Below, one piece after another: positions 1 through 10,796 of a stretch of 64,000 bases of DNA. The notes under the pieces are model-generated. The model was not told the origin of the DNA. It saw nothing but the letters and a program-made list of their open reading frames with translations, and did no database searches. The stretch is from Artemia franciscana. Taxonomy: Eukaryota; Arthropoda; Branchiopoda; Anostraca; Artemiidae. Within the stretch, counting starts at the first letter, position 1; each line of letters opens with the position of its first letter. The stretch lies in the NCBI RefSeq assembly GCF_032884065.1, contig NW_027062689.1:1-64000 (forward strand), written 5' to 3'. Made by a program: the position numbers and the translations under genes.

Positions 1-340
1 TACAAAAAGGGGTCCATATATGTCAAAAGTCTGGGAACTTTGGTGTACATGTCTCTGTCTGAAGCCTCAGGCCCTGTCTTACAAAGGAAAAAACTGGAAG
101 CATTTTCCGAAGGTAAAAATTCATCTGTGAGCCTAACATAAGGCGTACGGGAGGATTCCTCCTCCTCAAGATTAAATCAAATGAATGCAAAATGTAAGGA
201 TTAATAACAATTCCCGTGACTAAAATTCTCTTTTGGCGTTTCAGAATATTACAAGGCTTTTCTCAAATTCTACCGGAATTATCTTATATTCTACGGTTTT
301 TGGGTTTTGGTTTCATTGATAACTTCGAAGACAACACTGC
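1..340. other. No gene recognised
   Basis: AT-rich sequence with no convincing open frame, RNA gene or repeat match to the rest of the window. Confidence 0.5.
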
Positions 341-985
341 ATTTTCATGACAAAAGTATAACAGTTCAAAATGATGAAAAACACACAGAAAATTATTCCA
401 TACATGAAGGGTTACCCCCTCCCCAATACCTAGCTCTTTAACAAAAGTTTTGCCTGTCGTCCCAATTGTTTAAGAGGGACCTGAAACACAGGGCCATTTA
501 ACTAAGAATTGGAAGCTTTTTTGAAGTGCTAACAGCTTCAGCATAAGGAATGACATATTGAGGGAGGGGACAGCCCTTCATATACAGAATAAATCCACCA
601 AAATTAATATGCAAATTTTGTATTGATTTTTCATGTATGGTGAGCCAAATTTGAACCCGCATTAGTTGAAAAATGTTCAGAAATTAATTAAAAAAACGAG
701 TTTTTTTTAACTGAAATTAAGATGCAACATTAGAATTTAAAATGAATAGAAATTATTTTTCATATAAAGGGACTGTCTTTCCTTAATGCCCCTCTCTTTA
801 TGGCAAAGATTGGAGTCTTTGTCACAACTCTACTTTTTTAAAACAGCAAAAACTTTAGTGTAAAGAGAGAGGTGTTGAGGAGAGGACAGCTGCTTCCATA
901 TATGAAATAATTTCTGTTTGCTTTAGGTTTTAATGTCACTCTTTACTTTCAGTAAAAAAAAGCTTGTCTTTTTTTATTTCATCCA
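341..985 (+). repeat. Decayed foldback-element copy (copy D)
   Basis: The stretch follows, in order and diverged, the right half of the foldback element at 14169-15895. A block around 360-560 matches the inner hairpin region (the 'cctcgctctttacgc' type motif and the 'gtcccaattctttaag' segment). Positions 680-985 match the terminal hairpin, including the right arm reading 'gtcactctttactttcag'. The hairpin is only partly self-complementary here, so this is an older copy than those near 15 kb and 25 kb. The left half of the element is not recognisable. Confidence 0.6.
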
Positions 986-1110
986 TATAAAAGGGATAGA
1001 ATGCAACCCTATTTAACCCCTGATTTAATACAAAACTGGCTGCAAGCCTAATTTTCCATTATTAACCAGAACAATATTATTTTCATACATAGCACTAAGC
1101 ATTATAAATA
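985..1110 (-). mobile_element. RTE-type LINE reverse transcriptase scrap
   Basis: On the minus strand the frames read fragments such as 'ALSAMYENN' and 'KSGVK.GCILS', the palm region of RTE-clade reverse transcriptases (consensus AMYGNN...SGVKQGCVLSP). A longer fragment of the same kind lies at 61293-61975 on the same strand. Frames are broken. Only about 40 codons remain. Confidence 0.5.
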
Positions 1111-1136
1111 TATTCATCTAGCGTACCATAGGGTAG

Positions 1137-2167
1137 GGACCCGGTAGGAAGTGGGAAGAGGGTAGGAAGTATAATAAGATCTTAGGCATAAGGGATCTCA
1201 CATTGAATAATACAGTGATCAAATTTGAAATGAAGCCAGCGAATATGCTATACTCAAGCAGAAAAGGAGTACTATACGTTCCCAGGGACTTAGCTACTCC
1301 TGAAGAACTCTGTAAGAGATTCAGCAAGTAGAACAGGTTACAAAGGCAACTGTACTAAACCCTCATCCCACATCTAGAGATGGTTAAACCATACACTAGC
1401 TACACTATACATGTTGGACTTCTCTCACGAAATGGATTTTCCTACAATAATTCCTATATGGAGTGCCCTCACTGTGGTGAAACAGTTCATACCAAAACCG
1501 TTGAGATGTTTCAAGTGCCAGAAATTTGGCCATAACTCTCTTAACTGTTGGGGTAAAGATACTTGTGGTATTGTGGAGATAATCACCCCATGACAGCTTG
1601 CCCTGAGTTAAACCAAAAACAGAAATGAACCAAAAAGTAAGATGTGCAAACTGTAATGGACAGCACACTGCCCTCAGTAAAGAGTGCCAGGATTACAAGT
1701 ATAGAGCTGCAATTCTGAAAACGTCAGTCACAAAAGGTATATCATTCAAAGATGCAGTTCAAGCTTTCACTGACACCAAAGGGAAGACTCTGCACACACC
1801 ACCACCAGCTTTAAACTTTGAAAATTTTCCAGTCCTTGTTCACCCTTCAATCCCACCAGAAGCAAAAATACAGGAACCAATTAACAAGGAAGTTGTCTTA
1901 CTGAGAGAAAAAATAGACCAACTAACCACAGTAGTGTCATCATTGTGCTCACTGATTGCTTCCAGTGTAAAGTTAAGCAAAAGCTCGAAGTCAGAGGTAC
2001 AGAAGATCCTGTCTTCACTGAAGAAATCTGAATCCTTTGTTTCTGGAAATGAAACAGACTCAGAGGATGGTATGGATGAAGATAACTTTGTTCCAAAGAA
2101 AATTTTGTCCTCTCCAGAGAAAAAGACATTAAATAAGCGTGTTCATAAACAAAAAATCAAAGAATGA
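1137..2167 (+). pseudogene. LINE A ORF1 (gag-like, CCHC zinc knuckles), broken
   Basis: RNA-binding ORF1 protein that would coat the LINE transcript. Coding similarity starts near 1137 (frame reading 'KWEEGRKYNKILGIRD', then 'GVLYVPRDLATPEEL') and continues at 1411. Three knuckles are visible: CFKCQKFGHNSLNC at about 1507-1548, YCGDNHPMTAC at about 1573-1605, and CANCNGQHTALSKEC at 1643-1687. Reaching all of them needs at least three frame changes: one between about 1330 and 1410 (with a stop after KRFSK), one near 1565, and one around 1620 after a TGA. From 1625 the frame is open to the stop at 2165. The C-terminal part is Ser/Lys/Glu-rich. The stop overlaps the ORF2 start codon as ATGA. Confidence 0.75.
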
Positions 2168-5079
2168 CTACAAGGGTAATCCAACTAAACATTAGGGGAA
2201 TGGGAAAATCAAAGGTAGTAGAATTGAAAAACCTTCTAGTGAGGAGTAAGCCAGATATTGTACTAATTCAGGAAACTTTATTGAATGAACAGAAAACTTC
2301 CCCAAATTTTAAAGGCTATAGCATGGCTAGATGGGATAGGAAGACAGGACCAGGGGGAGGACTTATGACTTTAGTTAAGGATAATATCCCGTTTAAAATA
2401 GTACATGATTTTACCCCAGGAAAAAATGAAATTGGGATTATATCTGTCAAAGAGGATGGAACGGATAACTGGATATCCGTTATCAACTATTATAACAGGA
2501 CTGCAACTGACTTTGATTTCAAGCAGTTCAAAGAGGCTTTTCAGAAATGTAAAGAGAGGAAAATAATTGCTGGTGACTTCAACCTTCATAACCCAATGTG
2601 GGACTCAACATCTTCTCCAAATCATAATTCTAGTTTACTGGCAGATTTTATTACTGATCCTCAAAATATGGTTTGTCTTATCACTCCAATAGATCTAGGT
2701 ACTAGGCTAAACCCCTTAAATGGGAAGACTTCTACTATAGATTTAACAATTGCTTCTTTAGACCTTTCAGTTGACTTTGAGGTTGTTATACCGTCACCCT
2801 TTGACTCTGATCATTTCCCAGTGATGTCGGTGCTTAATTTTTCTGCTTATAGACTTCAGTTAATGAAGTCGGTGAGTTGGAAGTTCCGCAGGGAGTCCTG
2901 GCCTGAGTGGCAGAGAGAGGTAGACTCGGATCTGACGGATGTTGAACTACCTACCTCTGTTGAGGAGCTTAATGAGAAGTTAACTCAAGTTATGGTGAAT
3001 GCTAGTGAAAGGGTATTTGGGTATGTAAAACTTAAAAGAAAATCTAGAAACTCCACACCAGGGTGGAATGCTGCATGCCAAAAAGCTTATAAGGAACGAA
3101 ACACGGCAAGAAACAAGTTTAGACGAAATCCTACAGTTACAAACAAAATTGAAATGAATGCAAAACAAGCCATCTTTAGGAAAATTGTTCCCCAAGAAAT
3201 CAAGAATGGATGGAAGACTCTAATTGAGACAAAGTTTACGAAGACTACATCAATCAAAGAGTTGTGGAGGAACTGGAAAGTCTACACTGGACAAAGGTCT
3301 TCCCCAATATCTGGCATCATGATACACAACGGAACCACTGCCGCCACAACACCCGAGAAAATAAAACTTCTGAAAGAGTATCTAATTGCAAACATTCCTC
3401 CACAACTTTCTACTCAAAACCGACCCACTATGCAACCTACACAGGTCTTCCCTAAGAATGATATTGAACTTGTAGAACAGGATATTGATACGATTATTAA
3501 AAAATTAAAACCAGGGGCTATGGGCCCAGACAGGATTCACAATGAGATGCTGTCCAACATGTCCCCCCTGCTTAAGGCTTCTGTCTTAACTTTGTTTAAT
3601 AGGTCCATCAAGGAAGGTTATGTCCCATCGCTTTGGAAAAAAGCTGCAATAATACCAATCCTGAAACCCCAAAAGGACCCTACATCACCAAAATCATATC
3701 GCCCAATTGCCTTGACTTCATGCCTCTGCAAGCTAATGGAGAGACTGATAAAAAAGAAAGTTCTACCAGAAATTGAGAAAGTAGTTCAGCCAGAACAACT
3801 AGGCTTTCTGCCCCAACGCAGTACAATAGACTGTCTTGTGAGGCTTGAAAATCAAATAAAACAGGGATTCCGCCTAGGAAAAGAAACTCTAGCTGTTTTC
3901 CTTGATATGACTTCAGCATTTGACAGAGTGAATATCCCTACTCTAATGGCAAAACTAAAGAAGCTAAATATTAGCCCTCAAATCGTGGAATGGATTGGTA
4001 ATTTCTTGACTGAGAGGAAAATAGAAATAACTTTAGAAAATCATTCGTCTGGCTTTTTTAGTGCTCCAAATAATGTGGGTCTCCCCCAAGGAGGGGTACT
4101 AAGTCCTTTATTGTTTTTAGTATATTGTCACGATATAAACTTAGATACGATACTGGGTTGTAAACTATACTTATATGCTGATGACATTGCAGTAGCTGCC
4201 TCCTCTCGAGATAGGGGATGCCTTAAGGCTTCAGTCCAAAAAGCCCTGTATTACTTAGAAAATTGGACAATGGAAAACTACATGTCATTTTCAACAGAGA
4301 AGTCAGTAAGTGTTCTTTTCTCAAGGAAAAATCGAACAAATGTTCAACCCCCCATTGTGTCTTTAGCAGGAGTGGACATCCAACATGCAGAGAAATTTTG
4401 CTATCTAGGAGTCTTACTGGATTCAAAGTTGCTATGGACTAACCACATCGACTATCTTGTTGGTAACCTGAGAAGTAGGGTAAACTTTCTCAATGCAATC
4501 TGCCTCTCTAAAAGAGGAGCCCCATATTCTTGTGTTTCAAAACTAATTGGAGCAACAATCACCAGCAAACTGGACTATGGTAGCATGTTCTATAGGGAAG
4601 CAACTAAGCACAACCTCCAGAAACTTGATTCAGCTTTTAATCAAGTTCTCCTACGAGCTCTAGGCTGCTTAAAAACCACCCCCACCCCAGCCCTCTACTG
4701 TGAGCTTGGCGTCACATCACTTCAGAGGAGAAGAAATAATCTTCAAGCCCGTTACTTTCTAAAAAAAATGGGATCAACAAATCATATTGTTTATAAAGAA
4801 TGCATTGCTACATGGAATCAAGATCTCCAGTTTAGACCAAGGTTTTCCCCTACAGTCTATAAATATTCTTGTCTGATGAGTAATGCTGGCCTTCCAGGCC
4901 TAGTTCCAACCCCAAATATAGATGACCTTTCCTCACGCTTCAACGGAATAGGTAATGTAATTAATTTAGCTCTAGATGATAGAATTAAGGATTCAGAAAC
5001 AAAAATTTTAAAATTAGAGTGGTATAGACTGACTTTACTCACATATATACTGACGGATCTAAGTCGGAAATGGGTGTAG
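2164..5079 (+). CDS. LINE A ORF2: endonuclease and reverse transcriptase
   Basis: 971-residue polyprotein that nicks target DNA and primes cDNA synthesis from it. Residues 1-230 are an APE-type endonuclease: N-terminal QLNIRGMG, catalytic QET, 'GDFNLHNPMWDS', and 'SPFDSDHFPV' near the end of the domain. Residues about 430-730 are reverse transcriptase: 'GPDRIHNEML', 'YRPIALTSCLCKLMERLI', 'FLDMTSAFDRV', 'LPQGGVLSPLLF', and catalytic YADD at 4173-4184. The ATG at 2164 overlaps the ORF1 stop by four bases, which suits termination-reinitiation. The frame ends at a TAG inside the RNase H start, so RNase H continues in the -1 frame. Confidence 0.9.
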   Translation: MTTRVIQLNIRGMGKSKVVELKNLLVRSKPDIVLIQETLLNEQKTSPNFKGYSMARWDRKTGPGGGLMTLVKDNIPFKIVHDFTPGKNEIGIISVKEDGTDNWISVINYYNRTATDFDFKQFKEAFQKCKERKIIAGDFNLHNPMWDSTSSPNHNSSLLADFITDPQNMVCLITPIDLGTRLNPLNGKTSTIDLTIASLDLSVDFEVVIPSPFDSDHFPVMSVLNFSAYRLQLMKSVSWKFRRESWPEWQREVDSDLTDVELPTSVEELNEKLTQVMVNASERVFGYVKLKRKSRNSTPGWNAACQKAYKERNTARNKFRRNPTVTNKIEMNAKQAIFRKIVPQEIKNGWKTLIETKFTKTTSIKELWRNWKVYTGQRSSPISGIMIHNGTTAATTPEKIKLLKEYLIANIPPQLSTQNRPTMQPTQVFPKNDIELVEQDIDTIIKKLKPGAMGPDRIHNEMLSNMSPLLKASVLTLFNRSIKEGYVPSLWKKAAIIPILKPQKDPTSPKSYRPIALTSCLCKLMERLIKKKVLPEIEKVVQPEQLGFLPQRSTIDCLVRLENQIKQGFRLGKETLAVFLDMTSAFDRVNIPTLMAKLKKLNISPQIVEWIGNFLTERKIEITLENHSSGFFSAPNNVGLPQGGVLSPLLFLVYCHDINLDTILGCKLYLYADDIAVAASSRDRGCLKASVQKALYYLENWTMENYMSFSTEKSVSVLFSRKNRTNVQPPIVSLAGVDIQHAEKFCYLGVLLDSKLLWTNHIDYLVGNLRSRVNFLNAICLSKRGAPYSCVSKLIGATITSKLDYGSMFYREATKHNLQKLDSAFNQVLLRALGCLKTTPTPALYCELGVTSLQRRRNNLQARYFLKKMGSTNHIVYKECIATWNQDLQFRPRFSPTVYKYSCLMSNAGLPGLVPTPNIDDLSSRFNGIGNVINLALDDRIKDSETKILKLEWYRLTLLTYILTDLSRKWV

Positions 5080-5903
5080 GCTGCGCTTTTGTAGTCCCGT
5101 CAACTGGTACTTCTTGCGGATTTAAGCTACCTGACAAGCTTACTGTTTTTTCTGCAGAAATGATTGCTATTTATCAAGCACTTCTTTATATTAAGTCAAA
5201 CGGTATAGTTGGTAGCTTTTTGATTTGTTCTGATTCTCTATCTGTGTTAAATTACTTAGCTATGAAACGAAATGATGCCAAAGAAACTGCTGCACAAATT
5301 GAAAAAATAGTTGATGACCTTCTAATACATGGTTATGATCTACAACTTACATGGGTCCCAGCACATGCAGGTATTCCTGGGAACGAGTCAGCTGACAAAA
5401 TTGCAAAATGGGCTTGCAGAAATGGTGAATTGTTGGATGTAAACTTGTCCCTGAGTGAATATATTCAGGGTTATGAGGCCAAATCCGCAATTGATGAGAA
5501 AGCTGATTTCACAAGAAAGTCCACTAATACAATCTTGGATCTATATGATTTTAAGCCTCCTCCATTGGACCTAATTCACAGTGAGAGGAAAATTGCCACA
5601 ACAATATTTCGAATCAGATCTGGCCATGCTAAAGTGAATTCTGTTCTCTTTAAATGGAATTTGGTTGACTCCCCAAATTGCATTGTATGTAATGTATATG
5701 AAGATGTCCGCCATGTTATAATGTCGTGTAAAAAGTATTATATCCAGCGTGAAATATTAAAAAGAAAAGTTCTAAAGCTCTTTGGTGCCTTTACTTTCCG
5801 TGCGGTGGTGGGTCATTCATCCGCCCCTCCGTGGGCTCGTAGGGTGTCTGTTTCTGCACTGGGCTGTTTTATTAGAACTTCAAGTTTATTCGATGTGCTT
5901 TAA
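5031..5903 (+). pseudogene. LINE A ORF2 C-terminus: RNase H and Cys/His tail, in a shifted frame
   Basis: The frame one base upstream of ORF2 reads 'THIYTDGSKSEMGVGCAF' from about 5040, the first catalytic Asp of RNase H1. It then shows 'FSAEMIAIYQAL' (Glu), 'LICSDSLSVLNYL' (Asp) and 'WVPAHAGIPGNESADKIAK' (His/Asp), so all four acidic residues are present. A tail motif C.VC...H..MSC follows (about 5684-5730), usual in I/Jockey elements. A TAG in this frame near 5024 bounds the shift to about 5025-5045. A single-base indel is the simplest cause. The first ATG in this frame is at 5070, inside the domain, so separate translation is unlikely. Confidence 0.85.
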
Positions 5904-6783
5904 CAGTCTTGGGTCATGTTGTATCAAGTCAAATGTTTATTAATGTATTTAATATATTGTATAAGTTTAATGTGTTTCCCACGAAATTTAATGTAAATTG
6001 TAATTTACGGCTGTAAATACTATAGAATTAATTAGGGTGGTCTGACGTAGGTGGCTATACTAGTGGAAAAAATGGTTTGCCACCAATAAAGAATCTGCAA
6101 ATAACGATTCTAAGTGATTCACTAATCTGAAAGTAGTCATCGTTTCTTAAAAATTCTCCATACACATTGTCTGGACGAGATTGATACGTACGTGACGGAG
6201 CTGATTCATGCTCCAAAAACGTTGGAATCAACAACAGCAACAACAACAAATGATGATAATGAACACTGTATATGTGTTCGAAATATCCAGTTAAAATTTT
6301 TATATCTGTTCACTGTCGATTAAAAGGTTTCATCCTTATTTTGAATTGTTACTTTCGACAAGCGACATTTTTCGTGATTTTGGTGTTTCAGAAACAATTC
6401 AGGCTTAGATTTTAAAATGAAGAGATTAAATTGAAGGTTGAACAATAAAAAACATTAAAATTTTCAAATACAATATTCATTTCAACTGTTTAAACAAGGA
6501 AAAAACCAAACTAGTTGTTCAACTAGCAATATGAAATAATACATTTATACATAGAACAATGTAAAGAAATGAAAACCACATTATAATTCTTTACCTGATC
6601 TTCTATACAAAGAAAAAGTAATTTCACCAGTTTGGTTTTTATAGTTTTTAATTGCACAATTTTATTTGTCATATTGTATTTCGTATTTCATTCTTGTTAG
6701 CATTTCAATTATTTCAAGCCTTTTAGTTCTTCATGGTTTTGGTGTTTTCTTCATTTTTACCATGACCTTTCGTTAATTATATC

Positions 6784-6990
6784 CCCAATCTTTTGTAAAT
6801 TAAAATAATTTTTTGAAGGGGGAGGAAAAAAAGATGTTAAAAAATCCTTTTTTTCTCAATGTACTGTGGCCACCTTTGAGTGGCGAGGCATAATTATTTA
6901 ATAAATGAAGTGATTCTTCATATTTCATTAAGGGGATTTGATAACCTGCGAGTTTCAGCGTCAGCTGACAGACTCAAAGAGAAAGAGCCC
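6784..6990. repeat. Dispersed repeat, copy 1 of 3
   Basis: Shares a long, about 85-90% similar stretch with 7560-7770. Both contain 'aatgtactgtggccacc', 'tgagtggcgaggca' and 'cgtcagctgacag'. A third, more decayed relative is at 8465-8590. A short separate piece of the left end recurs at 8750-8815. There is no coding content. The class is unknown. Confidence 0.6.
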
Positions 6991-7559
6991 ACAATAATTA
7001 GGGATTGAAAAAAAAATGTTCATTATTCATAAAAATTATGGGTTTGTAGGATCGTATTTTTCTCATTCTTTTTTCTGGTTGAGTAATTTCACCATTTAAG
7101 TTTTTTATAGTTTTATGTTTTATTTGCTATATTTTAATTTACATTTCATTCTTGTTAGCCTTTTAATTATTTTAGAATTTCAGTTCTTCATGGTTATTAG
7201 TCTTGCTGTTTACTTCATTTTTACCATACATATAAATTTTAACTTTCTCTACATTTTATTTTGCTGGGGATATCTTGCTGAATAGGCAGGCAGATTGAGC
7301 TAAAATACTGTCTTTAACAGTAGCATTTTACAGTTTTGAATTTTCTTATTTCGAAATTTTAATTACTGAACCCTTATAAATAATTAAACATCTATTAAAT
7401 ATTAATACACTAATTGCATTATTAATAAAATTCTACAAAATAAATGACTTGTGATTAAATTTCCAATCTTTTGTTTATTACATTTTTTTTGGAGACGTGA
7501 AAAAAAACCTTAATGCATGGCAGAGTGAAATTACTTAATATATATTAATACACTAGATT

Positions 7560-7770
7560 ATCCTCAATCGCTTATTAATTAAAATCATTTTTTGGAGAGG
7601 GGATAAAACGATGTTAAAAATCCTTTTTTCTCAATGTACTGTGGCCACCTTTGAGTGGCGAGGCACAATTATTCAATAAATGAAATAATTCTTCATATTT
7701 CATTAAGGGGATTTGATAGCCGACGAGTTTCCACGTCAGCTGACAGTCTCAAAGGCAAAGGACACATTAA
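7560..7770. repeat. Dispersed repeat, copy 2 of 3
   Basis: Direct-orientation partner of 6784-6990. It keeps the same order of landmarks and the palindrome 'tcagctga' near the right end. The pair is about 780 bases apart. With the 6640/7085 pair, this suggests an old local duplication later interrupted by insertions. Confidence 0.6.
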
Positions 7771-8546
7771 CAAATTATCTCAGCCCCACAGGGAATTCTC
7801 AAACTAATTTTTGTAAAAATTGATAGGGAACCTTATTGTCAACAGTTCCAAAAGCTAATGAGAGGCTATTTTGAAATAGAGAAGACGTATAATCCTTATA
7901 ATCTATATGATCTCCGTACACACACCATAAATGATATGCTTACTGTGTCGGCAAGGTTTTTAACCAAGGCGGGTACCACAACTAGGAGCTCCCACAACTG
8001 TCAAATTAATCAACTAATAATTCCTTTGAGCTGATTTTCAGTATTTTCTAATCAGGTATGCTAGAATATTTTTTAGGGACAGCCCTTTCCTGAAAGTTAA
8101 AAAGGGAATACCATTCTATTCAAAATAAAAAACAAATTTTATATCTTTCTAATGATCTAAGTTTTTTTTTAAATCTAGAGAAAATTAAACGGGAGAAGTT
8201 TAATATCCTTTCTAAGAATTTCGGGAAAGTAGCTGTCGATTTTTCCTTTTTTTTGTCGCTTATTAGGATCTCTTATCCAAGCTTTAAAAGTTATGGCAAC
8301 ACCGCCTGATCAATACTCAATAGTTTGGCAAAACGAGTAACTTTTTAATAATGGAAGAGATAAGGGTACCGAATTCCATTACTCAACATAATAAAGAATT
8401 TTGAAATATAGGAAAGAAAAACGTCAGTCACACCACAATTTTAAGGAGAAAACAACCAAAAAAACACTCACTTTTCTTAATTTACTGTTGCTACCTTTGA
8501 GAGACATAGCAGCTCCCAAAATTGACTTTCTGCTGTCTGACATTGC

Positions 8547-8669
8547 TTAAACAACTGGGCGCTTCCTAGCTGATCTGAGCGTAATAGGTCTTGAGCCCAA
8601 TGTAGCCTCCTCTTCAATTTGCTTATTCCGCATCAAAGCGCGAAATTGCTTCTCTTTCTCCTTTTCCTC
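8547..8669 (-). CDS. PRC1: PRC1/Ase1/MAP65-like protein, C-terminal exon
   Basis: Forty codons plus TAA on the minus strand, preceded by a good splice acceptor (...gccgtttcag at the exon edge). The residues EEKEKEKQFRALMRNKQIEE then ATLGSRPITLRSARKRPVV continue the exon at 18380-18640 in phase 0. They resemble the vertebrate PRC1 stretch in which a Lys/Glu-rich helix is followed by 'YGSAPRTPSKRRG'. PRC1 bundles antiparallel microtubules at the spindle midzone. The usual family tail after this point is longer (Ser/Pro-rich, disordered), so the TAA may be a short natural C-terminus or a sign of truncation. Confidence 0.75.
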   Translation of the reverse strand, partial: EEKEKEKQFRALMRNKQIEEEATLGSRPITLRSARKRPVV

Positions 8670-9033
8670 CTGAAACGGCGAAATTATAATTTCACGACTA
8701 TCGAAAACATTTATTAAAATCATTTGTTAATCTATACATTACAGTATCTATGATTAATTAAAATCATTTTTTGGAGGGGGGATAAAACGATGTTAAAAAT
8801 CCTTTTTTTAACATCGAAATCTAAATGAAAACTATAGCTGAATTATTTTTTTTCTTACAGTGGCTTTACATTAGTCCCAACATAAAACCAATCCCCTTTC
8901 ACAGTATGCACAATAGATATGAGAATAAAAAAAAAAAACATGTTCGCATACTAACCCAACCCAAAATACTTAGTAAGCAATGAAAAATGGTAGAAAAGTC
9001 TGTCCATTCACAGAAAATCGAAGGCCAAACCTA

Positions 9034-9177
9034 ATAACGAAATAAAAAATAGTTACCAACAGAATACAAAAGTAAAAATGTCAGTTAAATCATTTTAAAA
9101 ACATATATACGAAATAAGCTAATAACGAAATAAGCTTTAGTTACCAACAGAATAAAAGTAAAAATGTCAGTTGAATC

Positions 9178-9181
<4 letters not shown>
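9034..9181. repeat. Direct duplication beside the microsatellite
   Basis: About 60 bases containing 'agttaccaacagaata' and 'aaaaatgtcagtt' occur at 9034-9096 and again at 9124-9181, 90 bases apart. The second copy runs straight into the TA array. Confidence 0.7.
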
Positions 9182-9256
<75 letters not shown>

Positions 9257-9260
9257 CATA

Positions 9261-9338
<78 letters not shown>
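9179..9338. repeat. (TA)n microsatellite
   Basis: About 160 bases of nearly pure TA dinucleotide, interrupted once near 9250-9277. The apparent YIYIYI open frames on both strands come from this repeat and are not genes. Confidence 0.97.
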
Positions 9339-9340
<2 letters not shown>

Positions 9341-10391
9341 CTTTAATTTGATATATATCAGACCAAGGAAAAAGAGGTCTCTTTTCCAAAGCGGCAAAAT
9401 TTGATAGCCCGAATGGCACAAGGATAGGGCAACAAGGGCACAGAGCTCACAAATCTCATCCTACCTGTAGTCTAATTTAAATTGCGACGTCTATAGAAAT
9501 TGGAATTAAATCCTAGAATCTTGAAAGCAATAGACTGATGCGTTTAGCTAAAATCAAACGTACGTGTATCAAGTATAATAACAAGCAACATAATAATCCT
9601 ATATAATAGCTTGAGTGTGTTTGAGAAATAAATCTATTACACAATGCAACAGAGTGGGTAATTTTCCCAGAGAAGATATATGAGATCATTCACTTCGTTT
9701 TTGGACGCTTATAAGAAAGTAAACGTTTTTTCTTAGAAACAAGCGATAATGTTTCATTAAAAGGTGAAATATTTCATACCTATATCCTATTCTGTCTCAC
9801 AGCTCGGGAGCCAATTCGGGACTATCAGTAATTTTTTTTCTTTTTTGGAGGGGAAGAGAACTTGGAATTTTTGGTGAAGGGAGACTACTGTTTATTGCCT
9901 CATAAAACGTTACACGCTAGTTTTCTCTTTTTTTATGCTTGTCGTCAGACAGACGCTTCGGGTACTAAGGTGACAAGCTCTCCAACTAGTGAATCAGAAG
10001 TAAATAAAGTAAAAGTGTACAAAAAATTAAAAGTGTAAATCATATGTAAAAAAAGACCTTGTCGTCCGAAGGGCTGTTTGGCTAGTAACGTATAGGTAAA
10101 AGTATATAATAAACGAGATATGGACATCTAACCCCCGGGATGCTTTCCGAAGAAGAAATGAGAATACTAAAAGCGAATGAATATCTTTAGGCAAGATAGC
10201 CATGTTGTTTATGAGTTGATTTGTTTTTCAGTTAAAGAAAAACTAAAATTTTACATTAAATAGTTTTGTAATCTATAAAGCCGGGTTATATAAGAATCTT
10301 CTGCTATTATGAAATTAAGATTCAAATCTAGCCCCATCAACACTTCATAATTATTTTAATTTCGCGAAATTTGGTTATTTTGGGTTATTAT
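9339..10391. other. Intronic sequence, no feature recognised
   Basis: AT-rich sequence inside the large intron of the PRC1-like gene. I see no exon, RNA gene or repeat family member here. Confidence 0.45.
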
Positions 10392-10796
10392 CAAACAGTT
10401 CGTGGTAATGAACTGTCGTAAGGAGCGATCCGGCTCAATAGTAAGCAAAACTCTAAAAAGATAGAATATTGATACTAATAGATACATAAAAAGAATTAGA
10501 ATTTCATGCTGATTTTAAATATATAAGTTTCATCAGATTTAATCTAAGGCTACTTATCAAAAGTTACAAGCCTGAGAAAATTTGCCTTATTTTGGAAAAT
10601 GGGGGGAAACAACCCAAAAAAGTCTGTAAAACTGTTTTAAAAAGTAGATTTGAAAGAAAGAGTCAAACTTTAGCGTTAAGAGCGGGGCATTGAGGAGAGA
10701 GTAACCCCTTTCATATACGGTGTAATTTCTGTTCGTTTCAAGTTTTGATGTCGCTCCTTACTTTCAATTTAAAAAAAACTTGTCTTTTTATTTAAT
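10392..10796 (+). repeat. Foldback element, internally deleted (copy C)
   Basis: Begins with the family's left end: CAAACAGTTCG, then an 8-bp stem-loop (cagttcgt...atgaactg) and 'aaggagcgatccggctcaa'. After about 230 bases it jumps directly into the right half of the terminal hairpin ('aaactttagcgttaaga', then 'gtcgctccttactttca') and ends in the usual 'tatttaat'. About 1.3 kb of the full element is missing. The base before CAAACAG is T, as in the two full copies. Confidence 0.8.

Larger units (their letters stand above)
1130..6050 (+). mobile_element. LINE A: I/Jockey-type non-LTR retrotransposon, nearly full length
   Basis: Two-ORF LINE: ORF1 with three CCHC zinc knuckles (about 1507-1687), then ORF2 with apurinic endonuclease, reverse transcriptase, RNase H and a C-terminal Cys/His motif. 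APE endonuclease plus RNase H plus a gag-like CCHC ORF1 is typical of the I/Jockey superfamily. ORF1 is damaged, while ORF2 is open for 971 codons and then shifts frame before RNase H. An AT-rich 3' UTR follows 5903. I could not see a clear poly(A) tail or target duplication, so the ends are approximate. Confidence 0.85.
6051..8546. other. Gene-poor, AT-rich region with dispersed repeats
   Basis: No convincing coding exon. It holds the repeated blocks listed separately (6784-6990, 7560-7770) and a second repeated block, about 6640-6780 and 7085-7230, sharing the phrase 'ttcattcttgttag'. A minus-strand open frame at 6055-6249 starts with a run of leucines encoded by a CAA-type repeat and was not accepted as a gene. 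If the host gene at 8547-18640 ends at its stop codon, its 3' UTR and poly(A) site should lie here. Confidence 0.5.

Noticed and set aside
6055-6249. Minus-strand frame with a leucine-rich start resembling a signal peptide
   Set aside because: The leucines come from a CAA-type repeat, there is no ATG in frame, and no family match is evident.
9171-9421. Open frames of YIYIYI repeats on both strands
   Set aside because: They are translations of the TA microsatellite.
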